This document shows positions 23,583 through 35,131 of a stretch of DNA of 64,000 nucleotides, in pieces. Source of the stretch: Ophiosphaerella korrae (lineage: Eukaryota > Ascomycota > Dothideomycetes > Pleosporales > Phaeosphaeriaceae); NCBI GenBank assembly GCA_028456385.1, contig JALNQF010000161.1, positions 35,784 to 99,783 on the forward strand, in the 5' to 3' direction. Within the stretch, counting starts at the first letter, position 1. Each line of letters opens with the position of its first letter. A program made the translations under genes and the position numbers. The notes below the pieces were generated by a model. It searched no databases. It was not told the origin of the DNA and saw only the letters and a list, made by a program, of their open reading frames with translations.

Positions 23583-24512
23583 ATGGAGTCCAACCTCGAT
23601 AACTTCGACCCGAACCGGCAGACGTGGTCGCCGCCCTTATCCCCGGCTGCCATGAATCAGCAACTGCTGCCCATGACCATGAGCGCAACCACCAGCCCCA
23701 GCTTCGCGCCTGATATGGCCAACGCTTGGCACTCGGACTGGATGAACCCCAGCGCGGGCAGTGCATTTGCTCCTCAGGCTTTACCCAGGATGCGTTGACC
23801 ATGAACGCTCGAGACTTCAATACCACCTTCACCGGTGCGCTGCAGACGTGGCCGGTCGACTTTGGCATCAGTTTCCCAGGCGACCCCAACGGCACCAACC
23901 CCATTTTCAACCCATCTCAGACCCACCACATCCGCACCGACTTGGACTCGGGTTGGAGCGACTGCGTCGACCCCGCCGACCGACCACCCTCCAGAGTATC
24001 GTCATATTACGTCGACCCCGCTGACCGACCATCTTCCAGAGCATCGTCATATGGCAGCATTGACTCTAGTATATCGCATCCGCCAAGAGTGGCAAACAGG
24101 AGAAAGAAGGTTGTCAATATGAGCTACAATGAATTTGAGAACGGCAGCTTCGAGGAGATTCTGTTCCCGATGAACTCGCAGCGGCGGCAGGCCCACGAAA
24201 TCCGCAAGCTGCGTTCCTGCTTGAGATCTTCATGCTTCCTGCCATTCTTCTTGTAGTTTGGGAGCTTATCCAGTTTGACTGCAACTACCATGTTCCAGAT
24301 ATCAGTACCGTCAACAGCTTCTGCTCTGAGATGGAGGGTACACCTGTTAGTGTCATCGTTGGCCTGTTCTCGGCCATCTCCCAGAAGCTCCCCGCCTTCA
24401 TCGAGCGGGATTCGAGGAAATACCACCACCTGCTCAACTCGAATCAAGCGGCGTGCGATGCCATGACCGAAGTCCATGCTCACGTTACTAAATACGGTAA
24501 TCCTGAAGCGTA
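23583..24512 (+). pseudogene. Hypothetical Ser/Pro-rich protein gene with a frameshift
   Basis: ATG at 23583 opens MESNLDNFDPNRQTWSPPLS and runs to about 23780. There the reading must move one frame to continue as TQDALTMNARDFNTTFTG. No intron explains the move, so an indel is likely. A 45-bp tandem duplication encodes DPADRPPSRVSSY and DPADRPSSRASSY. A basic, possibly helical stretch (NRRKKVV, NSQRRQAHEIRKL) follows. A 45-50-nt GT..AG intron near 24210-24255 would join RKL to LWELIQFDCNYHVPD and then a conserved-looking end (NSNQAACDAMTEVHAHVTK). The composition suggests a regulatory or nuclear protein, but I recognise no domain. A 173-codon antisense frame at 24124-24645 is taken as its shadow. 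Confidence 0.45.
23966..24055 (+). repeat. Two tandem 45-bp units inside the hypothetical gene
   Basis: Units 23966-24010 and 24011-24055 differ at a few bases. The duplication keeps the frame and doubles a D-P-A-D-R-P motif with a serine-rich end. Confidence 0.8.
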
Positions 24513-24899
24513 ATCGGTTATACCCCACCACTGGGCTAATGATAGCTATAGCTGCAGAGCCATACTTGCGGTCAAGAAACGAGGCCAAGTTCGACCGATC
24601 CGACTTTAATTCGCTGTCGAACAAGCTCCTCTCCAAACTCGTCATCCGGGCTAACTGGAGAACCTCAATGACATAGTTTGCTGCTCCATTACTGCCTCCA
24701 TCTTTTCACAACCCTCATTACCTGCCCTCAATATCAACCAGCCTACTCCTTATAGATTCGTCATTCCACGGATTACTTGTCAGATATTTGCAAGGCAAAT
24801 TACGATCACCTAACGGCTGATCGACAAAAAGCATGATGGTTTTGAAACCCGCGTCTGCAACCGCAGCTAAGGTCGGCAAGAAACATATATGTCTCTAGC
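24513..24899. other. Intergenic
   Basis: A further open stretch (to 24676) could be an extra 3' exon of the hypothetical gene, but no good splice pair was found. The rest shows nothing. Confidence 0.25.
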
Positions 24900-25630
24900 A
24901 AATAAACTATAGCAAAACGAGGAGCAAGCAGGCCTAGAATCTTACCTAATAGGAGCCCATTCCCCCGTGCCCATAGCCAAAGCGGAAGGAAGGTTGGGAG
25001 CCTGCATCCTTAAGGAGATCGCACGACAAGTTAAGGAGCTTCGAGGTATGGGACGGCTAGTAACATTCTGATGGATACTGGCCCACGTAGGGATCCCAGG
25101 AAACGAAGCAGCGGACTAGGCCGCTAAGGAGGTCAACGGGTAGAGAGAAGACGGCTAGTTGTAGGCGCCTACTAGTAGACGCATTTCCCAGGCTCCACCC
25201 GCCCAGCTCAACATTCGAGAGATGGTGCAAGGTACAAACAAACGGGAGAGCTACAAACCAAGAAGATCAGACTTAACGACTTCCTCTTCAGCCGAAGAGT
25301 GCCAGGCGTTACCAACCCCCACTACGGGTGTGGAGAGAGACTACAGAGTGCGGCTCACATCTTCCCCCGCTGCAGCATGTACAAGGACCTCCGGAACCGA
25401 ATCTTTGGTCGCCTATTAGGACGACACAACCTCCGGGCTATCGTGAGCAAACCACAGTTAGCCACCAAATGCTACCGAGCATATGGAACATCCTTGGGCA
25501 AGTGAGGATCAGAGATGTGCAGACAACACCAAGCGCTAGGGTACAGCGGACGCTTCTACGAGCCCAGAAAAAAATAGTGTTCAGTCAGCAGAACCATTAT
25601 CTAGATGGGCCCGCAAGCAAATGTAGATAG
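24900..25630 (+). mobile_element. 3' end of a LINE-type retrotransposon (RNase H and C-terminus)
   Basis: The plus strand shows the end of an RNase H domain (WILAHVGIPGNEAAD with stops, then AAKEVNG). After a short gap comes the typical C-terminal region of Tad/I-like fungal LINEs: FLFSRRVPGVTNPHYGCG, then SAAHIFPRCSMYKDL and RNRIFGRLLGRHNLRA. The region is split over frames and has stops such as TAG for Gln, so it is dead. The reverse transcriptase and 5' part are absent, as expected for a 5'-truncated insertion. Confidence 0.75.
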
Positions 25631-26017
25631 TAATTGAAGAGAAAACGGCAGGCTTTTGGGGATAGCTAGCTCTTAGTTACAAGAGTGAAGTGGGGCGGCG
25701 CGGAATTAGGTACACGTTCGCGGCGCGTCCGCTGTTTGTCACACCAGCCGCACCGGGTATAGCTGCGCAGAAAACGCGGCAGAAATCGAGTAGGAAATGA
25801 ATAAATAAATAAAGAAGGAAAGAGACGATGTAGTAAGCCGAATGGATATAATATAAAACGAGGGAGAATAAGGACGCGTTTGCCCTGAGCAGGACTAGTT
25901 GTATATTCCGATGAGTACACTTAACAATACAGACGGCAATCATTCTAGTGACAGGAAAACCTTATACAGTACAGATATATCCTTTCAATCCACCAACCTT
26001 TCGTTTCTTTCTTCGTC

Positions 26018-26049
<32 letters not shown>

Positions 26050-26925
26050 CCCCTAGTCTATAAAGCTAGTGCACATATGGAACAGGTTAGGTTATATAAG
26101 CATGTTTATTGATGATACTTTATATTCATGGGAGGGAGGGGCACTTGAGTAGCCTAGGATTACTTTATTTCTCCCGTAGGGGGCACGATGGAGTGCAACA
26201 GCAAATTTGCTAGATGATGTGCTTGCACGCTTGACAGAGCAGATCTATGGAGGAAGCAGAGCTAATATATATCCTGAAGATGATCATAAATAGCTAGCAG
26301 GATAATTTGAAGAGAAATCACCAGAAAAATATACAGGGGAAGTCTTTGAGGCTCAAAATTCAATGGAAATGCAAGACTGCAAGCTGCAGCGTCGGCGCCT
26401 CAGCCTCTGCTCAAGACTTGGTCTTGGCTGTCCGACCGGAGACCCCCTACTGCCACGTGGCTTCCAACCACTATTTTGATTCTTTTCCGTTTCTTAGAGC
26501 GTGTTTTTTTTTTTAACTTATTAAAGCCAATCCGTGTTCCGGCCCAACCCCTGTCAGCGCGCTGACATCCCGCGCCATCCAACATCAACATCGAACCCCG
26601 CTTGGACATCCTCCTTATCCTAGCGTTATTCCGCCTCCACTCAACCTTATCCGGGCGCGGCGAAACGTTCCTTTTACTTCTGTGTGTCCTGCTCCGACTT
26701 CCAGCACCGGCGACCGTGGTCAATCACCGTAATACCTGCCAGTAAGATCACTATAAGATGGCTCATAAATTATAGTCAATAGTTACTAAGATCAACTAGA
26801 TAATGAAAGCATAGCTGCTGCTCATTCAAACCTACATTCATCAAAGCTTCTTCCCGACTGCAACGTAGTATCATACGTCCTACAGCGAGTCCCATAACTC
26901 TCGCAATTTTTAAAATCTATTCACC
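25631..26925. other. Intergenic, holds a microsatellite and the promoter side of the PNP NLR
   Basis: No gene is supported. Short minus-strand frames at 25666-25943 and 26400-26723 look like chance frames. Confidence 0.3.
26017..26050 (+). repeat. (CAA)n microsatellite, about 11 units
   Basis: An uninterrupted run of CAA/AAC triplets follows a CT-rich stretch. Confidence 0.95.
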
Positions 26926-29900
26926 ATGGCCAAGACACATAAGCTCGAAGATTACACTGTACTATTGCTCTGTCTACTAGTGATTGAGCAGCAGGCAGCA
27001 TACCTTATGCTAGACGAAGTCCACAGCGTGGTCCCAGAAAGATCTGCAGGACAGACCGTGCTGTACCATCTGGGCAGAATCTCCTTCTGTAACGTAGCGA
27101 TAGCTGGATATCCTGCTGGGGAAGTAGGTATTGGTATATCAGGAAGTATGGTCTCAGAGGCTTTACGAGACTTCCCGAATCTCGAAGCGGGACTGCTTGT
27201 GGGCATCGCTGCTGGCATTCCATCTCCAAGTCGGGACATCCGTCTTGGAGACGTTGCTGTTGCCGTTCCTACCGAGGACCACCCGGGCATTATTGGTTAC
27301 GACCTTGTCAGAGTCGAAGACGAGGAAGTCAAGCTTAAGCAGTGGCAAAACTCAACACTTCCTCTTTTGCGATCCGCTATCAACAATATTGAAGTCCGTG
27401 CAGTTTCTCCTGAAGAAGGCTTCACGCGCCACTTGCACGTCTTGGAGAAGTTTACGGCGTTCAAGAGACCGAACCCTCCTCCTGCTAGCAGCGAGTGGAC
27501 TACTGGGATGCAACAGCGTAATACCGACGATGAGCCTCAAGTCCATTACGGTACCATACTCTCTGGGAACGAAGTGATCAAGTCAAAGAAAAGGAGAGAC
27601 GAGTTGAGGGATAAATATGGCGGAATAGCCATTGAAATGGAAGCAGCTGGCATGATGACGAGGCTTCCGGTAGCTGTCGTTCGAGGAATCAGTAACTTTG
27701 CTGATTCCCAGACAAATGATGGATGGCAGCGATATGCTGCTATTACCGCGGCAGCATATGCAAAAGAAATACTGATCACGCTAGGCCAACGGAAAGGAAC
27801 TGGATCTGGTATGTAGAGGCTATACTAGCTGTATTTGCAATTCCCCGTTGCGGTTTATGCGTAGCATATATCAGGAAAAGCCTGGCCCGTTTCACTTACA
27901 AATAATTATCTGCTACCGCGCTTTGATTCCTCACTTAAGATTCTAGGAGGCTGACATGCTAGTATAGCATCGCAATCAGTTATATCTCCAAACGTCAACA
28001 CCTGTTTGGGTCTTGCCTTACCGAAACAATGCTGTTTTGTTGGGAGAGAGAGAGAGAGCTTGCGGAGCTGGAAGAATGGCTCAGCTTCCACCGTCAGAAG
28101 CCGCTGCAACAATCCGTCATCGCGCTCTGGGGCCTCAGCGGCGTTGGTAAATCACAACTAGTGTCTGAGTTTGTGAAAAAACAGCGGTATAAGCATCCTG
28201 GCTATGATATCTTCTGGGCCACAGGTGAGAGTAAAGAAGCATTTGAGCAGAGTATCATCGGCGCGTGTAAAGCTGCTAATGGGCCGACCACCACGAGCCC
28301 AGAAGCTTACGAAGATTATCATGCACAACGAACCGGGCTCATCAACTCATTCTTTGCCGAGCTCGAACTTCCAAAGTGCGGCAGATGGCTTCTTGTTATC
28401 GATGGGGTGTCCGGAATTTCCTCTTTGCAACAATCTATCCACGGCTATGTGGATCGCCTGTCATGCGGCTCGATTATTCTTACTGCAAGGAGCAGAGAGG
28501 TAGCAGAATGGTACCACGGGCGGATGGAGGTCAAAGGCCTGCCTGAGAAAGATGCTGTCAAACTACTTCAATTGGAGATTGGTGATCCATTTAGGGGAAT
28601 GGGAGAAGGTAAAACTACCCCACCTTACGCGACTCGCGCGATTGACGCTGTATCCAGATGTGCTTGAACTCGCCAAGATGCTCAAGGGCCTCCCTCTTTC
28701 GCTAAAGCTTGCGGCTTCTGTCATATCCAATCATCATCTGACAGTGGCTCGTTATGCTGAGAAATGGAGGAAGCGGGAGCTTGATAGCGAGAATCTCTCG
28801 ACCGACTCGGCCCTCTTACGTTCATTTGAAGTCAGCTTTGAGGAGCTCGAGCATACAAGCCCTCTGGCCACAAAACTTTTGATGCTTTTTAGCTTCCTCG
28901 ATCACAGAGACATGTGGTACGATATTTGCTTGAACGCAACTGACAGCGAATATCCAAGCTGGCTCCGCGAGATGGCAGATCAAGAGCTGTTTCGCGAATG
29001 TTGTAACCTAATGCGTAAATTATCATTCATCGAGGCCAAACTAAATAGTGGGGAAGAGTGTATTTACGAAATCCACCCCGCAGTCCATGAATTTTCTAGA
29101 CGGAAGGCAAAGCCAAACGAGGAGGAATACGTAAAATACGCGGTATCCCTGGTCGCTGCCCGGGTCCCGCGATCTACCGATAAGGATTTCCTAAAGATAG
29201 TGCAGCGATTGGAGCCGCATGCTGACCAGTGCAAGATACACATGGAGCAGGGCAGGGGCGGGCGTGGCTTGGACTTACTGGAGCTTGAAAATTTCAGCAA
29301 CTTGTTCCGCCTGGTCGGGCGCCACGAGGAGGCCTCTCGGTTATACGAGGGGATTCTGAATGTTCTTAGAAGGGACGGACTCTCGAGCTAATGGCTAATA
29401 TTGAAAACAACCTTGGCCTTGTCTATCACACTCGGCGAAAATATGACCTCGCTCTACAGGCTTTCAATCGGTCATCTCAGTGGAGCGCCCAACTTCCGGC
29501 ACAAGACTAGGATGCTTTAATGAGCACTTTATACAACAGAGGGAGAACCTCCATGATGCTCTCGGAACTGGACAAGGCGCAGCAGTGCCTGGTAAAAGCA
29601 GCTGATTATTTCTCTAGGGTTACTGCATATGTCAACAACGGCCTAGAAAGCGACCGGAAAATGCAATTCTATTTCCGAATCTTGAATGACCTTGGCGAGA
29701 TATATCTTAGGAACAACAACTTGAACCAGGCAGAGCAAAAATTCAGGGAAGCATTCGATGGCCAAAAGCGATATCGGCATGAGTCACATCCAGCTACCTT
29801 CGCCGTTAGACTGAACATTGGAAGGGTATGTGTCGAGCGGCGCCGATTCGCATCTGCTCGTAAAATTTTCAAATACATTATTGCAACGTACACGGAATGG

Positions 29901-30170
29901 TGGGGAAGACGCCACTCGGAGACAATGCGAGTGGTCGACGAGCTGGCCAATTCATACATGCGGCACGGCAGACTCAAGCATCTAATGGGCGACCTGGGCG
30001 ACCCGGAGTTGAAAATGGCAGCAGATCTCTGGGCCGAAACCCTAGGCTTCTATCATGAAATGTATGGGCCCGACTCGGATATGGCGAATTTGGTGACGGA
30101 AAAGCTGCAGTCGCTTCACTCGATGTCAGATGATCCATATGAGGTGTACTATTCCCCAAGATTGCTGTAG
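26926..30170 (+). pseudogene. PNP/NB-ARC/TPR NLR, frameshifted
   Basis: The start MAKTHKLEDYTVLLL opens a purine-nucleoside-phosphorylase-type N-terminal effector domain (GIGISGSMVSEAL, GLLVGIAAGIPS, IAIEMEAAGMM, VVRGISNFADS). Intron 27809..27979 (phase 1, GTATGT..TCAG) leads to the linker and FVGRE, the usual start of an NB-ARC domain. There an (AG)7 tract at 28045-28058 puts the following LAELEEWLSF and P-loop GLSGVGKS in the wrong frame; six AG units would keep it. Intron 28609..28657 then joins well to VLELAKMLKGLPLSLKLAA. TPR repeats follow, but with a frameshift at about 29390 and an in-frame TAG at 29508 inside them. The end is at 30170. PNP/NB-ARC/TPR proteins are a common fungal NLR class. 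Three lesions argue for a pseudogene, though the first could be a variable or misread tract. Confidence 0.75.
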
Positions 30171-30320
30171 CGGTGCATTGACAATATATTTGCGTTTCGA
30201 CGATTCTATATACAAGTGAGGTACTTGTATCCGGGCTCTGATCTGTCAGTGTGAAAGCGTCATCGGCGTAGACTACGGTCCGTAGTACAACTTTGGTTTG
30301 GGTGGCACATCGACGCCACT
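30171..30320. other. 3' flank of the PNP NLR
   Basis: Short spacer between the TPR end and repeat R3. Nothing else is seen. Confidence 0.3.
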
Positions 30321-30680
30321 GCTGGCAGGGTGGCTGATCCGCACTGGCCACACCCTTGCCGTGAATGTCTAGAATGAACGGAGTTAGCGTACAGGTTTTC
30401 TAGTTACTAAAAGTCAAAGTACCTGTTATTTACCTTGCTATATAGTGTGTCTTACTACGTAGCGAGGTACGTTGCTCCCTTCTAGTTACCTAATACAAGC
30501 CTATTTCAAAGGTATATTTTATAAATACCCTTAGATTTAGGTTTTAAGTTGTGATATTTAGGTAGCGTTAGCTATTTAAAAGGCAATTAGGTAGAAGTGT
30601 ACACTACTATGCAAAGCCTCTATTGCACATGTTCGTTATTTAACCTTATATCTAGCAATAGGCCGGTTATAGTTCTATAT
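30321..30680 (+). repeat. Dispersed repeat R3/R4, RIP-affected copy
   Basis: The first half (30321-30480) matches 22521-22680. The second half (30535-30680) matches 34965-35090, sharing GCACATGTTCGTTATTT and TAGCAAT. It starts 150 nt after the PNP NLR stop. Confidence 0.7.
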
Positions 30681-31375
30681 TCGACGGAGTAGTTATAAAT
30701 TGACAATATTGTTCTTACGATACAATCCTCTCCGCTATCACGACCCCACCGTCACTAAGTCCACTGAATAATCCACGGCGTATGCTTAGCCCCTTACGAA
30801 GATATACCCACCCGGGTAAAGTAGTAAGGCGCCGTAACACTAGAGCCCCGATAACTACCTCGCACTCTGTATGTGTATTAGCAACACCACCTCTAGAGCC
30901 ACAGCATCACCGCCAAAGAGATGCATAGAGAAACCGAGCTCGAAGTTATTAGAGGCCTGGTCGCTGAGGGCACGAGTAATAAGCAAGGAAAACATCGAAC
31001 GCCTCCAAAAAATGCCGATAACATTTTGAGATGTCATCTAAAAGTCAAGTAGCTCCTAGTGGGCGGAGTAAAACGCGATTGCTGCACGCCGAATGAGCCG
31101 CGCTGCAACGCATAACGTGAATGATGAAAGCGAAATTAGGATAAGTTAGGACGGTTGACAAGAGGTGGCAGAAGTCAGCAGCTTTACCACCTTCTTGTTC
31201 TTGCCCCTTTACCAAAGCAGCTCCTCTAAAGCCCATAATAGTAGTGTTTGACAGTCTTTATCCTAAGCAACCCCTGCTAAACTCTTAACCAAGATAATCA
31301 ACCCAACCAACCCCCACCCCTCGGATTGAACCGACTCCAACTTGTATGGGAGCGGATGGGATTGGTTGAATAGAG
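30681..31375. other. Intergenic
   Basis: No gene is supported. A 60-codon minus-strand frame at 30855-31037 has no recognisable family. Confidence 0.3.
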
Positions 31376-34300
31376 TTAACCAATTAAGTCAATTAATCGA
31401 ACCAATTTAGACTGCCTGTTACCGAGTCTGTTCTCAGCCGCAATCAATAGTGGCGTCTTTCCACTAGAGTTCTTAGAATCTGGATCAACCTTGCCCGTCT
31501 CAAGCAGCAGCTTAACGACTGCCTCACGCCCGTACTGTGCAGAAACGTATAGCAGCGTCTCTCCAGAAGGGTTCTTAGAATCTGGGTTGACCCTACTAGT
31601 TGCGAGCAAGAGCTTGACTATTGGCTCGTTCCCGCGCCATGCATTAGCCATTAGCGGCGTCTCTCCCCTTGAATTCCTTGAGTTTGGATCAGCTTAGCCT
31701 ATCTCAAGCAGCAGCTTAACTACCGCCTCATGCCCCCACTATGCAGCAATCAACAGCAGTGTATGCTCAATATCGCCATTACCAATACCACTTAAATCCG
31801 AGTCAACTCTACCCGTTGTCAGCAGCAATTTGACTACTGCCTCGTGGCCGAACCATGCTGCGAACCACAGCGGCGCCCGTCCTACAGAATCTCTTGAGTC
31901 TGGGTCGACTCTACCCGTTGCGAGCAGTAGCTTTACCACCTCCTCACACCCATTTCTAGCAGCAGTCCATAGCGACGTCTCTCCATCAGAATCCTTAGAC
32001 TCTGGATCAACCCCGTCCGTTGCGAGCAGCAGCTTAACTACTGCCTCCTGTCCGCTGTCAACCGCGGCCTGAAGCGGCGTCCAACCATTTTTTCTCTTGG
32101 AGTTAGGGTCAACTTGGTTATTAGCGAGTAGAAGCTCAACTACCGCCTCATGCCCCTTCCACGCCGCAACCCACAGCGGTGTTGTTCCAGCGGTGTTCCC
32201 GCCAATAGTTTTCGAGTCTGGGTCGACTCTGCCTGTCGCCAGTAGGACCTTAACACCTCCTCATGCCTATTCTTAGCCGCAGTCTATAGCGGCGCCTGTC
32301 CATCAGCATTGGTAGAGTCTGGGTCAACCTTGCCCGTCTCAAGCAGTAGTTTAACTACCGCCTCATGCCCTTTCGCTGCCGTATACATTAGCGGCGTTTG
32401 TCCTTTAGAATCCTTAAAGTCGGGATCATATCCATCTTTGAGTAAAACTTTCAGTGTGTCCCGTCATCCAAAGTATGCCGCGAGGTGTACTCCGTTTATT
32501 TGTTGCAGTATCCCATGGCTGTTGCCACCAAGTTCCTGAGAGGCTATCCCTAGTTGGCTGGATGCTGCCACCTTGGCTTCAGTTCGAAGGAAGCCCATTA
32601 TTAACTCATCTATCTCAACTGAATCTCCACGGGCATGATCTCCCCAGTATTGCGCAGCGTAAGTGTAAAGAGAATTTGCCTGCAGTTGTGCCTTAAATTC
32701 CTTATTCGTTGGACAAAACCCGGTTTCAAAGCCATCAAAAGAAAGGTAAGTAACACAAACTGTGGTGATATAAGCCTTGCCACTAGGAAACCATAGCTCT
32801 TTGGTTCGTTCAAAGTACTCTTGTGTTGTGTAATGGATCAACCGGATAATGTCACTCTGTTCGTCCACAGTTACTAAACCAGCACAGGTAGACACCATGT
32901 CATCAATTTCAGAGAAATTCTCTTGATCAAGTTCAGACGAACCGACCTCCACGGCAAGGGCATGCCGAAGCTCCGGTGTGGTTATAGGCCTCCTAGCGCT
33001 GGTAATCCATAGCAGAACCTGCTTAGCAAGCACAGCTTGATCTCCAACTTGGCGTTCAATTCTCTCCATGACTAGTCCATATGCGATATCTAACACTTTA
33101 CTATTGTCGTCGCTAGAGGCGTTGGATTGTCCTCGAAGGCTTTTCAGTGCGCTTCTCAAGGCTTTGGGCGACCTCTTTCCGACTAGAGAATCCAGGTGGA
33201 GCTGTGCAAGTAGAAACCTGCTATGCTATTAATTTGTATTACAGTTATAAGAGATAGGGATACATAAATTCCATCGACGGCCTCTGCAATTTCATTCACG
33301 ATTTCCTCTTGTAGATCGGTGTTGCGTGAAACGAATGATGGCGGCTGGGATATATGGCCTTCTAAATATCTCCGCACATCATTATCCCTAGCACGGATCT
33401 CCACTGATAAACTGCCCTTGAATTCCTTCACAATCTCTGGGATGAACCTAGAAGTTGCAAAGAGGTTTGCTTGAGTGGTGCCTGGAAGGTTGGTTATCTC
33501 TGAGATGAACCTCTTACGGTCTCTATTAGAAGCCTGATATTCATCCAGTGCGTCAATGACAATATATGTACTTGAGTAACTAGCGATAACAGAATGAAAC
33601 ACTTTAGAAATCTCGCTAAATGACAGCCGGGTCCGGTCGCGGTTGTGGCAGTTGTAGAGTTCCCTCACTGTTTTAGGCATATGCGTCTTTTCCCGTAGCA
33701 ACTGCTTGATAAGACTTAATAAGAGGTCTTCAGGCTTTTGCTCATGCCGTTGCCGGAAGTTGAAGTAGATATACGCCATGGCAATTGCAGGGCCGCTATG
33801 GGACCGATCATAGAGATGGTTGATTACGATTGATGTGAGGATCGTCTTGCCCGCTCCTGGAATGCCTGGACAGAACATGGTTCGTCCTCTCTGGTTGAAC
33901 CACTCTTTGAGCTCCTTCCGATCCAGCAGCCAATGGCCTGTCCCTTCCTGTCGCCTGCTAATGAAATCGTTCTGCTGTGGGGCGTAGTCGACTTGGCTGA
34001 GCCAATCCAAAATCGCCTGATGCTCTTCGTGGTGCTCTCGACTATCATGGCGCTCGTACAACTGATCCACGCCGCCTTTTATATTTGAGGTGAGTCTTAT
34101 CTCAGCTTCATGCCATTTTTGCTGTTCCTTTCTTGCTTCTTTGGCCTCTTTAAGGGTGCTCGCTCCTAGGACCACCCTATCTATTGAGGCTAGGTTGTTC
34201 AGGATTTGGCACTGCCTGTGCAGGCTCTCAACAGCCTCCCGAGTCTGTCTCGAAAGGAAAACTCCTTTAAGTCGCTCCCAGCCTAGTCGATTACTCTTAC

Positions 34301-34634
34301 GCCTCTTCTCCAACTCAATCAGTAGATTCTTTAGCTCCTTTTCACAAGCTGATACCATTTGCTTTGTGGCAGCCGCTGATGTAGTATCGGTTCCTATCTG
34401 TGATTGTAATAATAAGGGATAATGTTGAAAGGTGCTTACAAAGTCTGCATTAAGAAGCATGCTTGTTGTTCCCGACAAGACATTATTCAGACTTTGGAGC
34501 TCTGTCACAAGTCTTTTAGCATCTTCTGGTGCATCTTTCCAGCCTGACCCAAATTGAACCAACACTTGCGTAACCTGTATTATAAGACCGATGACACCGA
34601 CAATGCCAGCCCCAATCCCGAACAGGTCCGCCAT
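31376..34634 (-). pseudogene. Decayed NACHT-ankyrin NLR
   Basis: The 5' part is well kept: 34634-33183 encodes a fungal STAND leader domain (MADLFGIGAGIVGVIGLI.., residues 1-150), the pre-NACHT motif WLSQVDYAPQQNDF.SRRQEGTG, P-loop GIPGAGKT at 257-264 and Walker B YIVIDALDEY. Near 33240 an intron is expected between DGI and RFLLAQLHLDSL. The acceptor is visible, but no GT donor with the right phase remains, so the splice site seems mutated. The second exon (33215-32464) ends at a stop just after GVHLAAYFG. The ankyrin repeats (32460-31376) then run on with stops and at least one frameshift near 32250. So a 5' NACHT fragment might be expressed, but not the full receptor. Confidence 0.75.
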
Positions 34635-34734
34635 AGATCTCTATCCCAATAAACGTCTTCAGAGATTTAAGAAAGCAAAGCACATGTAACTCTCCATTAA
34701 GGGTGCTAAGGAGAGCGAACCGAAAAAGTGACAG

Positions 34735-35090
34735 AGTCTAAGCAGTGTTTCCGGAAACAACTGCTTACGTGCATTATTATAGCCGGGTTAATTTATACCA
34801 AGCTATCTATTGGCTTCTTTGCAGCAAGGCTGCCTCATTAGCGGCTGTGATGACTTATTAAATCTGCCTGCCGTGACCCCGCAGCCTTGTACAACCTTAC
34901 TGCGTAATGTTTTCTATGCTGTGTAAATCAAGCATCTTCGGGGTCTCTTCCCCTAGATTTCGATTACGAATCGAGATATCTAGATGGCTTTGGCCATTTT
35001 AAAAGGCGGTTGGGCAGAATTGTATACCAATATATAAAGCCGCTATCGCACATGTTCGTTATTTGACCTTATGCCTAGCAATCGTGCTTT
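34735..35090 (+). repeat. Dispersed repeat R3/R4, third copy
   Basis: 34755-34800 matches 22690-22740 and 34965-35090 matches 30535-30680, but here with more G/C. It lies 100 nt upstream of the NACHT-ankyrin start and 42 nt before the start of the ankyrin gene, between two divergently oriented loci. Confidence 0.65.
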
Positions 35091-35131
35091 TGAACGTCAC
35101 TACCTACCTTCGGTGACTTCAATATGTCCCA

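Noticed and set aside
24124..24645. 173-codon minus-strand frame over the hypothetical gene
   Set aside because: The plus strand has better-looking codon use, a typical start and a phase-consistent intron; no domain is visible in the minus frame. Not fully excluded.
28600..28670. Apparent frameshift in the NB-ARC region at about 28610
   Set aside because: A 49-nt GT..AG intron (28609..28657) joins the two frames exactly in phase, so it is an intron and not a lesion.
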